This document shows, one piece after another, positions 26,605 through 38,359 of a stretch of 64,000 nucleotides of DNA. This DNA comes from Pleurotus ostreatus/Saccharomyces cerevisiae fusant (Eukaryota > Opisthokonta), in NCBI GenBank assembly GCA_024196135.1, contig JAMQCK010000005.1, positions 62,001-126,000 on the forward strand, in the 5' to 3' direction. The notes under the pieces were generated by a model. The model was not told where the DNA came from, did not search any database, and worked only from the letters and a program-made list of their open reading frames with translations. Position 1 is the first letter of the stretch, and every line of letters starts with the position of its first letter. Both the position numbers and the translations under genes were made by a program.

Positions 26605-26797
26605 TGCAGACAGAGATGGAGGTGGCGGTGGGAAGAGACTCTGTCACTTCGACGTTGATCACTTCATGCTCGGCATAAGCCTTGCTTCCAGCGCCCATCA
26701 TCATTGCCCCCTACGCTCACGAGCTCGAAACCTCTAACATACGCTCCAATGCAATCCCTGTGAAGTCTCATAGCAGCAAGGCTCTTCTACCCTAGCC
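26605..26797. promoter_or_regulatory. Divergent intergenic region, MDM12 / IML1
   Basis: A 193-bp gap between opposite start codons, so both promoters must sit here. No TATA-like box is obvious. A CCAAT pentamer is present on the plus strand near 26747, but its use is unproven. Confidence 0.4.
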
Positions 26798-29700
26798 ATG
26801 TCCTCTCGGGCCGAATCCCAAGTTTCGCAGTATGGCCGCCGCCGTTCCAACACAGCGACCTCGATCCTGAGGCCCCCCTCGACCGCATCAGCACCTGCAC
26901 CTCCTTTGGAAGTAGGGCAGAGCAAGACCTTGAACTCATGGGTCCACGAACCGCGCGAGCTAGACACCGTAATCCTCAATCATGTCTGGTGGGCTGGCGT
27001 CTCTGAAGGCGACATCCTTCGCGTCGTAAGCGCAGAGCAGGCCAATCAGGACGACATGGAGCTCAAGGAGGAGTCAGAGGATAACAGGAAGAAGATGGAG
27101 AGCAAGGCAAAGGCGGGCGTACTGTTCATCGTGGGCAAGCATGACCCCGATCTCAAGCATCAGCTGCAGGTGAGTTCGACGCGTCCTACCTAAGCGTACT
27201 TGTTGACGAATGCCTAAGTTCCCCAGATCTCTCTACCGAAGCCGATCGCGGATGCGTTCGGTGTGAGGAACAACAGTGAAGTCATCGTCACGAAGGTGCG
27301 TTCGCTATTCCCCGCTCTGTCTCCAAATCTCTGATTGCTCTACCAGGTTGACGGTGAACGCTGCAATGCCGACTACGTCGAGTTCTACTTTCAAGATCAG
27401 TACTTGGGACGGAACGACATGTGGAGACTGGGGCGCCAGGTGCGTTCTACTCTCCAGGGTGCATGCATTACGCTCACAATCATCAGCTCACGGGTAAATG
27501 CATCTATGCCGGACAAGAGGTCACCTTCGTCGGCAGCGCGGCCGCCAGAATTCAACACATCTACATCGGCGGCAAGCGAGTGTCCTCTGCCATCATGACG
27601 CCCTCGACCAAGTCCGTCTATCGCAGCTTGTCTGCCAAGGTCACGATCTTCATTACCGTATGCCGCGAGCTGTGGTACTTCGCGGGTGACGGCGAGCGCT
27701 ACAACGAGAAGATCGTGCATGCGTGCCTTCCGACGCTGTTCAACAGCTGGCGCGCCGCGGGGACGAACCATACAGTCACAATAGTTCTCATCTGTCGCGT
27801 CTTCTATGACCAATCCGAAGTGGACTACGCCGCGGGACCACTCCTGCGCGACGATCGGGGCAATTGGTACAAGGACTTTTACAAGGTTATCACCGACCTT
27901 GAAGTCATCCACGAATGGCGACCAACGCTCGTGACGCTCAAGACATCCTTCTACGACTTCCAGAGGGACGTGCTCTTGACGCACCATTACCATATGCATG
28001 CCAACTCGACCGAGCCAGTGCGTTTGGTTGGCAAGCTATCATACGCGCACGATGCGCCGGTCCTCGAAGCGCTGAACCTCGCCCTTAATCCGACCGAGAC
28101 GCACTACATCGACCGGTCACTGTCGAACACAGGCGCCACGTCCATCCTCATAACACCTGGGACGGGCTACTTCCGCGTCAACAAGCGCCTCCTCCGACTA
28201 ACTACAATGCGCATCCTCGACCAAGGGCACGGCTTCGACCTGATCTCGCTGGCCAAGCCGCCATTGCACCAGACCCCGATGTTTAGCTTCTTGAGCGCGG
28301 ATCCGGAGACGAAGAACGAGAAGGCGGACAAAGATGCGTACGCAGACCCGCGGTCGTATGATCCACTATGGGTCGGGGAGGATACTGAGGATGGGGGTCC
28401 GAAGTCAACGTTTTGGTGGGAGCCGTTCTGGATCTCAATCTCCTTTTGGGACAAGCAATTGGATCTGCCCTTCAGAGCGGACCGGTTAGTAGACCTAATT
28501 ATGCAAGTGATCTGCTGGCTAACGACTCGATAGCTTTGTTGCGCGGGCGAAGATGCACGAGATTCAGATGTTGGGTCTGCTTGAGCACGACGTGACGAGT
28601 AGCATCGAGGTGCCTTTCCTTCCCGAAAACATCATGATGGACGGCTATGACAAGCCACTCTCGAAAGAAGCCGCCGATCAGTTCGACCTCGACGTCTTTG
28701 CGCTTTCGCCTCGCGAAGAGAGGTACACAGACGACGAAGGCGGTCCGCGAAGGAAACGCCTGTCAACGCTGTCGAACGACAGCGGTACAAGCTCCTCGTC
28801 CGTTGCTCTCAGCTCTTCCATCGTACCACGAACCAACCCTCCAACACCTCAGCGGTCTGCGCCGACTACACCGACTGTCGAGAAGCGCCTGTCGGTGCGA
28901 GGCTCGCTCTTGCAGCCTCGCGAGCCACCTATCGAGGAGAGCCCACGACCTGCCAACCTGGAGCTTCCCGATAGCGGAAGTATCCGCGGCTTGAGCAAGT
29001 CACCTTCGCAATCATCGACACTGTCAGCACGTTCCTCGGGTTCGAGAAAGTCGCGCGCGACGTCAAAGTCTTCGGAACACAGCGGACAGGGGAAGGGCAC
29101 GTTGGCATCACGGCTAGCACCGACCTGGCTGCTGAACCCCTTCAATCGTAGCGGACCAAGTGAACCGCAGACAACGACGGTGTCCGCGTCTGCATCGGGA
29201 ACGAATCTGTCGTCTTCCAGCAGTACGACCATGAAGCGTGATCCCGAGAAGCGGCAATCAAGTACGCCAGAAAGGCCAGCACGGCCGGTACCCTTGCCAT
29301 CTTCGTCTACGGTACCGACACTCTCGGCAAGAGTGCCGATACCTACACCCTTCCCAACTTCCTCGTCCAACACGGATAGATTGTCGTCGCACAGTGCTTC
29401 CAGTCGGAGGGGCACTGACGATGACACTGTCGCCCCCGGGTTGTCTTCTTTCCTTCGTCGTTCGCCCATGAACACGCCCCCTCGCGATGGTGCCGCCGCT
29501 CTCTTCCGTCGACGGAGTACCGCGACTGTCATCGGCACATCTTCCTCTCCCTCCTTCTCTCACATCCCTCGCACCAACCCTTCCCGCCCGCAAACAACCA
29601 TCTCGCACTCCCAATACGGCCTCGCCTCTCGATGGCAGCACGTCTTTCCCCGACCACTGCTCAAGACCGAGATCAAATGGGACAGCTTCGTCACTCCTGC

Positions 29701-31936
29701 TTGCTTGCCGCTGACTGTCGAGTACTTCCCCGCGGCGGCGGAGCTTGAGCAGAACTATGACATGTTCTCGTATGACTTCGTCGTTGACCCGACGGAGATG
29801 AAGTCCTTCTTGGTGAAGCCACCAGAAACCAAGGACATCAAGCTTGTCGGGCGCGCGGCGGAGGAAGAGATCCGTAGGCGCTGGGCGCTGGTGGTGATGC
29901 GAGGCATGGCGGCTGTGAGGCTGGCGCAGGGCTTTCAGTTCATCCTCAAGCCATCCAGAGCGTCGGCGCTTAACGACATCCAGAAGCCACCTTCAGAGGA
30001 CAGGGAGAAGACGGCGTCATTCAGGAGGCATACGACAAGGACTTTCGTTGCAGAAGAGGACTCAGTCCCGCGATTTACTGGCGCGTCGGAGATACTGAAC
30101 ACAACGACGGAACCGGTGTACTTGAGCATGAGCAACGAGATTCATCGGATTTCATATACAGGGGACATGATTCAGGTCAAGCGATGGGTGCGACGACTAC
30201 CCGGTGCGAAACCGTACGAATATCGCTTCTTGAGCTGGCCGAAGCTTGGAGAAGGCTACACGGAGATGTCGACGAAGTTCTCGTCTAGAGGCCTGGAAAG
30301 CTATGGCTGGAATCGGTCAGTCATATTACTCTGCGCTTCATCCTTTTCTGACACCTCGCAGGCTAGATATGCTGGTCGCTGGGTACGAACAACAGTTCAA
30401 CGAGTCCTTGCGCTACTGGCGTACTCGCTTCATCGTCATCCCTACCGCAGAGCCGCCGCCAGAGAATGTTGGCCCCCAAGGCGAGCTGCTGAACGAGGAA
30501 GAGATGCGCATTCTCGGCATTGAGAAGCTCGCAGAGCAGTTTACCAAGTTGCGCTGGGTTCCGCCGGACGACAAGACGGTGCACCCCGCCGTGCGCTTCC
30601 TGCCGACTACCCTCAATCCTGCGGCTTCCGTGCTCGACGACAGCCTTATGGAACAGCTCGACCAGATCCATGCCGCAGGACCGCTCAAGAAGAAGATGAA
30701 GAGCGAGCGAGAGATCGGCGACATGTCGCTGCAAGCCATCGCGAAGGCCATGCGCGAGGATGACGGTGTGCCGATTAAGCACAACCGTTGGCACCATAGC
30801 CAATATCCGAATTCGTTTACCGGCTTCGACTTCGTGTCCTGGGTGGTCAGAGAGTTCGGCGACGTCTCTTCGAGGCAGCAAGGGGCGGAGTGGGGTGTTA
30901 GGATGCTCGAGCAAGGGCTCTTCGAGCACGTCAGAGGTTCACATAAGTTCCTCGATGGGTAAGCGACGCTGCTGCCGGAGAGAAGTTGATGCGCTGACGA
31001 GCACTCAGCCATTACTTCTATCAACTACGCGGGGACTTCGCCGTGCAAATGACGCCGAAGGGATGGTTTAGGACGCGCATCGCCTCGGACGAGCTGCGTC
31101 CTCGTGCTTCGGGAAGAAGTCCAGCGACGAAGAGGCGCAAGCGGCTGATTCTGAGTCAAAGTATGCCCATCGACATCGATCCTCAGAAGGTGAGTGCATT
31201 TCATTCAGTCGCGTCCAGCATGTTCATCTTGGCCTAGAAAAGTGACCAAGCCGAGTGTGTTGTGCTTCATCACGACATCATCCACAACCCCGCTACGGTC
31301 TTCCACTTCGAGTTGCAGTGGATCGGCACGACCGCGCGCTGTATCGAGGAGCAACTGCGCCAGTGGAGTCGTCTAATAGAGCGATACGGTCTCAAGCTCG
31401 TCGAGGCCTACGTTACGCAGATCAGCGAGGTTCGAGACCGCAATGCGTTCCAGTCCTGCTTCCCTCTACCTCTTGCGCTTCCCCCACCCGACATACCTGA
31501 CCTCGAAAAGCGGATACCGGATGGGTCGAGTCCTACTCACTACTTCGAGTACGCGTTGCTGCGCCGCTTCGGTTTCATACTGGACGTCGAAGCAGGAAGC
31601 CTTTACCCGGAAGGCGTTGACGTTGTCTATTCCTACCGTCGGGCGCCCTTCAAGTACTCCCAATTCGTACACAGGTCGGGCGTGGCCTTCGTTCAGGTTC
31701 TCGGCGGCAAGCAGGGTTTCCTCTACCTGACCAACCGCTTAATGATGGCCGGCCGGATTCATTCCAACCTTGGTTCCTCTGTCCGTGCGCGCGAGAAGCC
31801 TGCTGCGGAAGCGGAGGTCTTGAGGAAGCAGATGCAGGAGTTCTGCGAGAGCGAGCAAGCGTTGCAGCAATTCTATGCAGACGAGATTGCACAGCTACCT
31901 TCGGAACTGGAAGAACCTCCGCCGTTGGCTATATGA
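26798..31936 (+). CDS. IML1: Iml1/DEPDC5-type SEACIT (GATOR1) subunit with DEP domain
   Basis: Eight exons with seven ~50-nt introns (first at 27170; others near 27296, 27439, 28488, 30315, 30958 and 31192) encode about 1,590 aa. The N-terminal Iml1 domain includes HEPRELDTVILNHVWWAGVSEGDILRV and KSVYRSLSAKVTIFITVCRELW. FVGSAAARIQHIYIGGKRV and MHEIQMLGLLEHDVTSSIEV follow. A Ser/Thr-rich disordered insertion spans about 28740-29600. The C-terminal DEP domain is SFTGFDFVSWVVREFGDV...MLEQGLFEHV...HYFYQL, followed by GWFRT. Iml1 is the GTPase-activating subunit for the Rag GTPase Gtr1, switching off TORC1 at the vacuole when amino acids are scarce. All splice junctions keep frame, so the gene appears intact. 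Confidence 0.93.
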
Positions 31937-32176
31937 TCGCGCGACCTTGTACTACATTCTACTACATTTACAGTCTGATTCCAATAGTCGAGAGCGAGAC
32001 AGCAAGACAGCATTATACATAAGATGGGAGGCCGAAGAGGCAGCCTCGCCGGCGGCGCAAAGGGGTGCTCATGACTTGACCGAGGCGCCTTCAAGCGATA
32101 TGTCAAAGAAACCATCCTTAAAGACCAGCCCGTCTACGGTCATACACTCGAACTGAGGATGTATGGTCAGCTATAG

Positions 32177-35100
32177 TCAAGGGGGCACAGCAGGCATGAA
32201 ATTCACCCTATCTCGCCTCAATGCGAGCTCGCGAGGCCCATGCACGACAATGAACCTGCGGTACTCGTACAAGATTGGAGGTTGAACTTGCATCGCCGCG
32301 AAGTCATCCTGGAGCTCGCCGAGAATGAAGTTGTCGAGTTCTCTGTCGCTCTTCTCGACTCTGTTGTCGTATGCTTTGAGCGCATATTCCAAGATGTCTT
32401 CACCATCCAGCAGAGCGAGAACGTCAAGCTGCTCGTCGTGCCATTTGTCTCGAAGCGTTTGAAGCGCTTTGCTTGGATGAGGTTGTCCGATTGGTGCATC
32501 AAGAGGTGCATCGGAGCTCCTATACGATGGCGGAGCGGTCGTGAAACCACATCGTCCCTCGTCGATGGCCTCGAGAATGCGAGAGAACGCGAAAGTTTCT
32601 GGTTCACTGGCGAGCCATCAGCATTGGGCATCGAATCTGCGGCCATAGCGACTTGCCGATTGTAGACCGCAATAGGGTTGTCATCTTTGTAGTAAAGACG
32701 CACTGCCATGCCCAAAACGTAGGGCGGAATATAGCAGCACCAAGCAGGATGTTCGTGCAACTGGGTCATCAGAGAGGCGGTCCAGAATGGGTCGTTGAGC
32801 AATGAACGCGGCGTAAAGGTGACGGCACCGCCTGGCGAACGTTCAGCATCCCATGCAAAACGTTGCCAATTCCGGACCATACCATAAGTGAAGAGGGTAT
32901 GAATACCCCACATCTGCCTGGGTACAGACTCGTGCGTTCCATACGAGTAGAAGTTGATGTCATGAGTACCCAACCGCTCGACCAGCTTGGGTATACTGCC
33001 AATGTCATGCAAAGCCCCGACATGTATCCAGACGGTCCTCTCCAGAGGTGTGGGTGCCGGCGGCTTCCTTTCGCCCTCGATAGGCCCGCGCCGGAGTACA
33101 TTCTGCAGCAGACGCGTCTCGTAGCCGACGACCTCCTCGGCTGCTCGACCCTTGAGCTCTCTACCCTGTAAATCGAAGGGGCAGAACTCGTCGCTTGGTC
33201 GGTGGATGTAGAACGTCCTTTCCTGCTTCGAGATGAATTCGAGCACCTCTTTGGGGAACTGCAAGACATGCAGGGCCTCTTGATACCGCCCCTTCATCAC
33301 GGTCCATCGACTCGAAAGGTCTGTCTTCATGTCGCTTGACATTTGTACCGGTGGTACGGGCTGCGAGCGCAACGACGGTGTGGCCTCGTTGAACTGGTAC
33401 ATCGAGACATGCTCGTCAGGCTTCGCGGAGACCGGTACGATCCTCCACGGTACGAGCGCAGCGAAGAGGATGTCGTCCCGCTGGTAGTACGCCGGACACT
33501 CGAACAGCTCCCTGACCCTGACCGCCGAGCTCGGAAACAAGATGATGTTGCCAATCCACTCCTCAAAGACGAAGAAGCGGATGATGGCGACCTGGTCCAT
33601 GCTATTGAGGTACTCGCGGACCATAGCGAAGCCTGAGCGGTCGGCCACAGTGGCTGCCTCGACCATGGCCAATTGCGAGGCAGGTTTGCAGGCCTGTAGC
33701 AGAAGTGGAAGGTCCGTGTAGTCGTGAAAGCGCCCGAGAACGACGCGGTCGAGGGGACCGAGGCCGACTTTGAATGGCACGGCGGTGTCGTTTCGGCGGA
33801 CAGTGAGATTGAAGAAGTGCATATCGCAGAAGTGCTGCGGCTCGTCGCTGGCCCCAAGCATCAAGTCGACCGGCTTTATACATTCGAAGGAGTCGAGCTC
33901 GGCCGGTGGGAGTGGTGGTGCTGCCTGTTTCAGCCGCGGCGGAGGAACAGGCTCATGATCGACTTCCATAGGCGCCGCCTCCGGTTCATCGAAGTCCATC
34001 AGTCTGAAGCAGAATGAGAAGCCTGGACAAGAGCTTTTTGAGTACAACATACCCCGAGAAATCACGTTCTTGAACTAACTGATTCAAGAACTGCGCTGCC
34101 GCTTCCGTATTTCTCGGTGCAGGCGGGGCGGGACTAATGACGGTCAGTGTCATTCAACCACAATAGCAAATCACGCACGCAGGTTCGGGTCGCTGGTCGA
34201 CATCCATATCCAGCTGAGGCGTAGGCGGCGCAGAAATCGAGCCGCTGTCCTTGCGTTGCGGTAATGGCACCTTTCTTTTCGGCAACGGGGCCGGCTTCGA
34301 CGGACCAGCAGACGATGGCCCCGCAGCTGCCTGGCTCGACCCTCCGATAGAAGGGCCAGCAGAAGACGGTCCAGCTCCTACTGGCGTACTAGCTGACTCA
34401 GCTTCCTTCTGCTGCTTCGATTTCTTCGTAAAGCTCGGTAATGATGCGCCCTGCGCGGGTTTCGCCTGGGCTAGCTTGGCCTTCGTTGACAGCCCGCTCG
34501 TACTTGTGTACTCGTCCCGCATCATCTGGACTCCGCGCCTTTCGTAGCTGCGCTTGGTGTTCGCGGGTGAGATACCGGATGGCGTGGCCGCGGAGGTGGA
34601 GGCAGACATGGCTTGCGAGCCACTGTTTGAGGGGATGGAGATTGGGGGCGGTTTAGGTTTGCTAGTTGCTGTTTGATAGTTTAGCAATGAGCTCTATGAG
34701 GAAACGATGTGGTGAGGCAGTGATAGCAGCGCGTATTGTCTACATTGGCTGATGGTCATAAGCGTGGAGGAACTCACAAGGTCGTGAAGCAGCTGAATCT
34801 TGAACCTCCGTCTCATCGTCGGAGAACAGTGCCTCGACAACTTTCTTGGCCGCAGTCTACGAGTAGTCTGTTGGTCGAGGTTATAAGTCAAAGACGTTCG
34901 CTCTTACCTTCTGTTTCTTCGGCGGCGAATGATGACTCAACGGGACCTTCTCAGGTAACATTAGCTTGCTGGACCGCGACGATGGAGAAGAGGGACGCAC
35001 ATCATCCTCGCTCCCGCTCGAAGACGTCTCGACGCGCTTGCGCTTCTTCTTCTCCTGGTGCCAACAGCTCGTCAGTCTCCAACGACTGGATGCTCGAGAT

Positions 35101-36588
35101 AAGCATCACCTCCTCCGACTTCTGATACGTCTTCTTGGCTTTGCGGGGAGGTGGAGGCTGCCATGGCAAAGATGAGCATGAAGGAGCTACAGAAGGATGA
35201 CACGGCTCACTTCTTCCGCCTCTTCCGCCTCGTCATCCGAATCTATGACCATGCGCTTCTTGCCCTTGGTAACACTCGTAGAGCGTCGCTAGAACGAGAA
35301 AGCATCGTCAGCGCCGCGCGAGATAGTGGTCGGGTAAAAGGATACCTACCTCCTTGCTCTCCTTCGTTGCCTTCTTGGGGCGAGCGCTGAGAGGCTGCAA
35401 AAGCACATTGTAAGACAGGAACAGACAGGCGTCAACCGCCTTACCGTATTATCCTCGTCGTCGCTGCTATCAGACTCTCGTCTACTGGCGGATCTTCGCC
35501 TCCTCTCTGTCTTGACGAGCTTCTCTTTCTTGACATTGGAGCTCTTTCGCTTGCGTGTGCCGGTCTGCCAACACAAAGTCAATTCTTAGGGCTATGATTG
35601 TGGAACGCCAGTGCAATACGCACGTCGTCGTAGTCAATGACTGAATCCTTCGCTTTCTTGCTCTGTGTCATGATGAGGCGAACGTTGCCTACAAGGGAGA
35701 CGCCCGCTTACGCTGGATCCAGCCCGCTTGTGCGTCGCTGCCTTATCCGCTGCTTTCTGTAAAGACAAGTTAGCTACAGTACGCGACTTGCTGAGGGGGG
35801 TGATCTCGATTGACGATGGTTTGGACCAATATAAGGTCTACGATGAAGGAAACCGACCCGGGCAAAATGCCTTACCTTTCGTCTCTTCTCCTCCATCTCG
35901 CCTCGTGATATCTTTATTTGCCGCTCTGAGCCCCCGGTCAGCGTCATAGCGTCAAGTTGCTGTAGCGCTGTAGTGTGGATTAGGCAAACTCACTCAACCA
36001 CTTCTTCGAGGGCTCCAAGATTTGACCCGGCTGGTAGTCGTGATTGTCCAAGCCGACGTCAGCCCAGAAGCTGTCTATCAACAGCTGTGCGCCGGACATG
36101 TCTTCTTCCTTCACGTAGCTAGTGCGAGGGTGAGTATATATATACCTTGAAGGACGGGGGTGGCATGCGGAGGGATGATCCGTCATTTATTGACGTTCTA
36201 CGCACCTATTCTCCTCGTCGGGGTAGCCGGCCCACTAGGTCAGGGTACAAGAACATTTAGCTCTAGAGCAAAATATTCGATGATTAGAGAGGCATGCCTT
36301 GATTAGGTATTCCTGCAGGTCCGTCAGTGGCGATATTCACGAAAGGGTAAGAGAGGAGGGGCTGAATGTGTGCAGCAGTCGTACTGACCCATCCTTTTCC
36401 CTCATCGGTGACCCGTGCATGAATGATCGTCTCTAACAAAGGGAATTGCCGTTCAGCGCGTTGCAAGTGAGACGGCGCTCGATGCCGGTCATGAACACAG
36501 GTCCCTCACCGATCTCATAGTCGCCATCCTCTTCCTCCTCCTCGGGTACATCGGGCTCTACGGGCTCGGACTTGACGTTCTTTCCCAT
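32177..36588 (-). CDS. Chromodomain protein with large C-terminal region, possibly Chp1-like; frame break near 3' end
   Basis: One long minus-strand gene of about 17-18 exons, many under 60 nt. It starts MGKNVKSEPVEPDVPEEEEE. Exons 36510-36588, 36389-36432, 36298-36312, 36206-36234 and 35994-36118 join to a chromodomain: YEIE, ARVTDEGKGWEYLIKWAGYP, DEENSYVKEEDM and IDSFW. It has the aromatic-cage positions Y, W and Y expected for methyl-lysine binding. Next come short exons rich in Lys, Glu and Ser (35.9-34.8 kb), a Pro/Ser/Ala-rich exon (34672-34190), and a bridging exon ending QLVQERDFSG. That exon splices in frame onto a ~600-aa globular region starting DFDEPEAAPMEV. The order chromodomain, disordered linker, large C-terminal fold recalls fission-yeast Chp1 of the RITS complex, but this is inference. 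Near 32605-32640 the best-looking frame shifts by one without a good intron. Confidence 0.7.
36298..36312 (-). other. 15-nt micro-exon with GC donor in the chromodomain gene
   Basis: Encodes EYLIK, the strand joining the two halves of the chromodomain. It is preceded by an acceptor ending in CTGCAG and followed by AAG|GCATGC, so the downstream intron is GC-AG. Without this exon the chromodomain would lack its central strand, which supports the call. Confidence 0.7.
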
Positions 36589-36734
36589 TCAATTGGTTCA
36601 AGTGGCGTACGGCGTTGATGATAGCCTGAAGTACTGGGTGGGTGAGGTCAAGATGCAACAATGGAGGTCCTCGGACGCGGCGATCAGGCGCGTCTGCGGT
36701 CCGGGCGCCTGATCGCGACTTGCGTCTGTCCCCC
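36589..36734. promoter_or_regulatory. Divergent intergenic region, chromodomain gene / HYPK-like gene
   Basis: Only 146 bp separate the two start codons, so the two genes probably share a bidirectional promoter. An alternative in-frame ATG for the HYPK-like gene at 36642 would shrink the gap to about 53 bp, which seems less likely. Confidence 0.4.
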
Positions 36735-37145
36735 ATGTCCCGCTCGACGAACGGCCGACCTGAGCCAGAGGTCATTGTTCAGGTGCGTATCTCGTGTTAC
36801 CTTAGACGAGATCGTTTGGAGCTGAATTCCGCCGCCGTCAGTACCTCGATGGCTTCGCGTACAACAAAGTGAAGATGGAGGAGGCATTCCTCCCCGGCGG
36901 TTTCCTCGCAGAGAAGGTCGCGCAAAAGCCCCACACACCCGCGAAGGATCCTAATGTGAAGAAGGAGGACGTGGATCTGATTGTGCGTGCACACTTCATC
37001 TGGCAGGGTGCCTTCTGCTGACCGAGTCTTGGTCGCGCAGATCCATGAATTTGAGATCCCTCGTGCGAAGGCGGAGAAGGTGCTGCAACAACATGGGGGC
37101 GATATCAACAAAACATTGCGAAGCCTCGTCGGACTCTCGACATGA
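36735..37145 (+). CDS. HYPK-like small protein with C-terminal UBA-type domain
   Basis: Three exons (36735-36782, 36842-36982 and 37041-37145) encode 97 aa. The C-terminal third, KEDVDLIIHEFEIPRAKAEK followed by VLQQHGGDINKTLRSLVGL, has the pattern of the HYPK/NAC UBA domain (acidic-hydrophobic first helix, then xAExxLxxHxGDxxxAL). HYPK proteins associate with the NatA N-terminal acetyltransferase at the ribosome and inhibit or stabilise it. The N-terminal part includes YLDGFAYNKVKMEEAFLPGG, which I do not recognise from a domain. The start is the ATG at 36735; the in-frame ATG at 36642 would add 31 Arg-rich residues. Introns are canonical and keep frame. Confidence 0.75.
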
Positions 37146-38359
37146 TTCAAGCCTCAGCGCATCTGAGCGACCCAGCACGCGCAGAGGATGCGCCGACATT
37201 CGATCGAACGCAGCGCAAGTTGCTGCCTTACTTGGACGACGGTCGACGCATCCCCTTCTGATATCCAATGATGTCAGGCCCAGGGGGCTGTCAGGAAGAG
37301 ACCCTCTACAACCATATCCTCGTGGCCGCCGAACTCCTGGTCGTTCACAATTGTATCCCTCGATGTAGCATACTCAGCAGTGAATGAACGGCGTGCAAGT
37401 AGCTCCACGGTCCTTTTGCGTGGATCATCAATTCTCGAGGCTGACCTTGCTCTCTCAGGCCACAGGCCCGCCTTACGGTGAGGAAAGACGCCCGTGTATG
37501 ACGATCCCCTTGTGAGTTGCGAATACGAGCCTTGTTTTCTCGAACCATCACCACCGCAGATGGGTGAACCTGCCGGTTTTTGAGTTCTTAGTCTTCATAT
37601 CCGCCGAATTGTTCCTCTCGTCCATCACTCGTCGCCGACTGCTAAGCACGACCGCAAGACCAAGCCCGCTCGTTCAACGTTCAGCCGCTGTGGCCGCAAA
37701 GGTGACTATCAAGCAGCTGCAACAATGGAATCAAGTCTAAAGGATACAGATACATGCACCAAAGCTCAATATACCAGCCGGCACCGAGCACCGCTGGTCA
37801 CGTCTCCCTACCCATACGACTCTCTTGTGGTGTAGACCTCCGGATCCGCTCGTCCATGCCGTGCCCCATTCCGAAGACTAGGAGCGAAGCGACTGTCCGA
37901 CCGTCTCCCGATTCGCGGAACCAAGCTCACTTGACCTATCCAAGCGGTTTCCACCCCCAGTCGTGTTCGTCCTCTTCAAATCGATGCCCTGCGTATACGC
38001 GTACCAATGCCTCCCCGTATCGGCCGTGCCCATTGGTTGAGACGATTGGGACGGAATTCGTTAGGCGCGGCACCAAATCGCTGCGGTGCATAGAAGACAC
38101 GGTCGTGGGCTACAACTCGCTCTGGGACCTTCAGCGAGGCGCTTATAGGTACGGTTTCTGGTGCTCGAACTTCCCTTGGCGAATCGTCTGGCTCTGCGGC
38201 ACGTGTCGTCTGGTCTCTATCGTGTCCTAAAGGGGCATTGACAACGATAGGATGGCTGAAGTCGGTCGTAGACGGTGAGGGCGAGTACTGATCATCGGGT
38301 GAGCAGGTCGCTGAAAGAAGACATAGACATTTCGTACGGTCTCCGAAGGTTCTTCGACC
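37146..38359. other. Intergenic region; may include the 3' end of D2
   Basis: Between the HYPK-like gene (+) and D2 (-). No independent gene is supported. D2 may extend leftward through an extra exon: near 38410-38460 a GCAAGT donor-like string and a CTGACAG acceptor-like string occur on the minus strand, after which the frame stays open to a stop near 38228. Another open stretch lies further left on the minus strand (37980-38225) but has no recognisable motif. Confidence 0.45.

Noticed and set aside
32218..34065. Stand-alone 615-aa protein starting at 34065
   Set aside because: The first ~22 residues are an intron read-through (donor GTATGT, acceptor CTTCAG), and an upstream exon joins in frame. 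The C-terminal ~130 residues appear to be in the wrong frame.
34154..34687. Separate small minus-strand gene (Ser/Ala/Pro-rich)
   Set aside because: Its frame splices cleanly on both sides into neighbouring exons of the chromodomain gene, so I treat it as one exon of that gene.
37754..38230. 158-aa plus-strand ORF
   Set aside because: No recognisable motif and lies antisense to a possible extension of D2; low-complexity Ser/Arg/Pro composition typical of chance frames here.
37146..38359. Third copy of the AT-hook gene beside D2
   Set aside because: I looked for the AT-hook string (RPRGRPK) and the coiled-coil blocks near D1 and D2 and found none.
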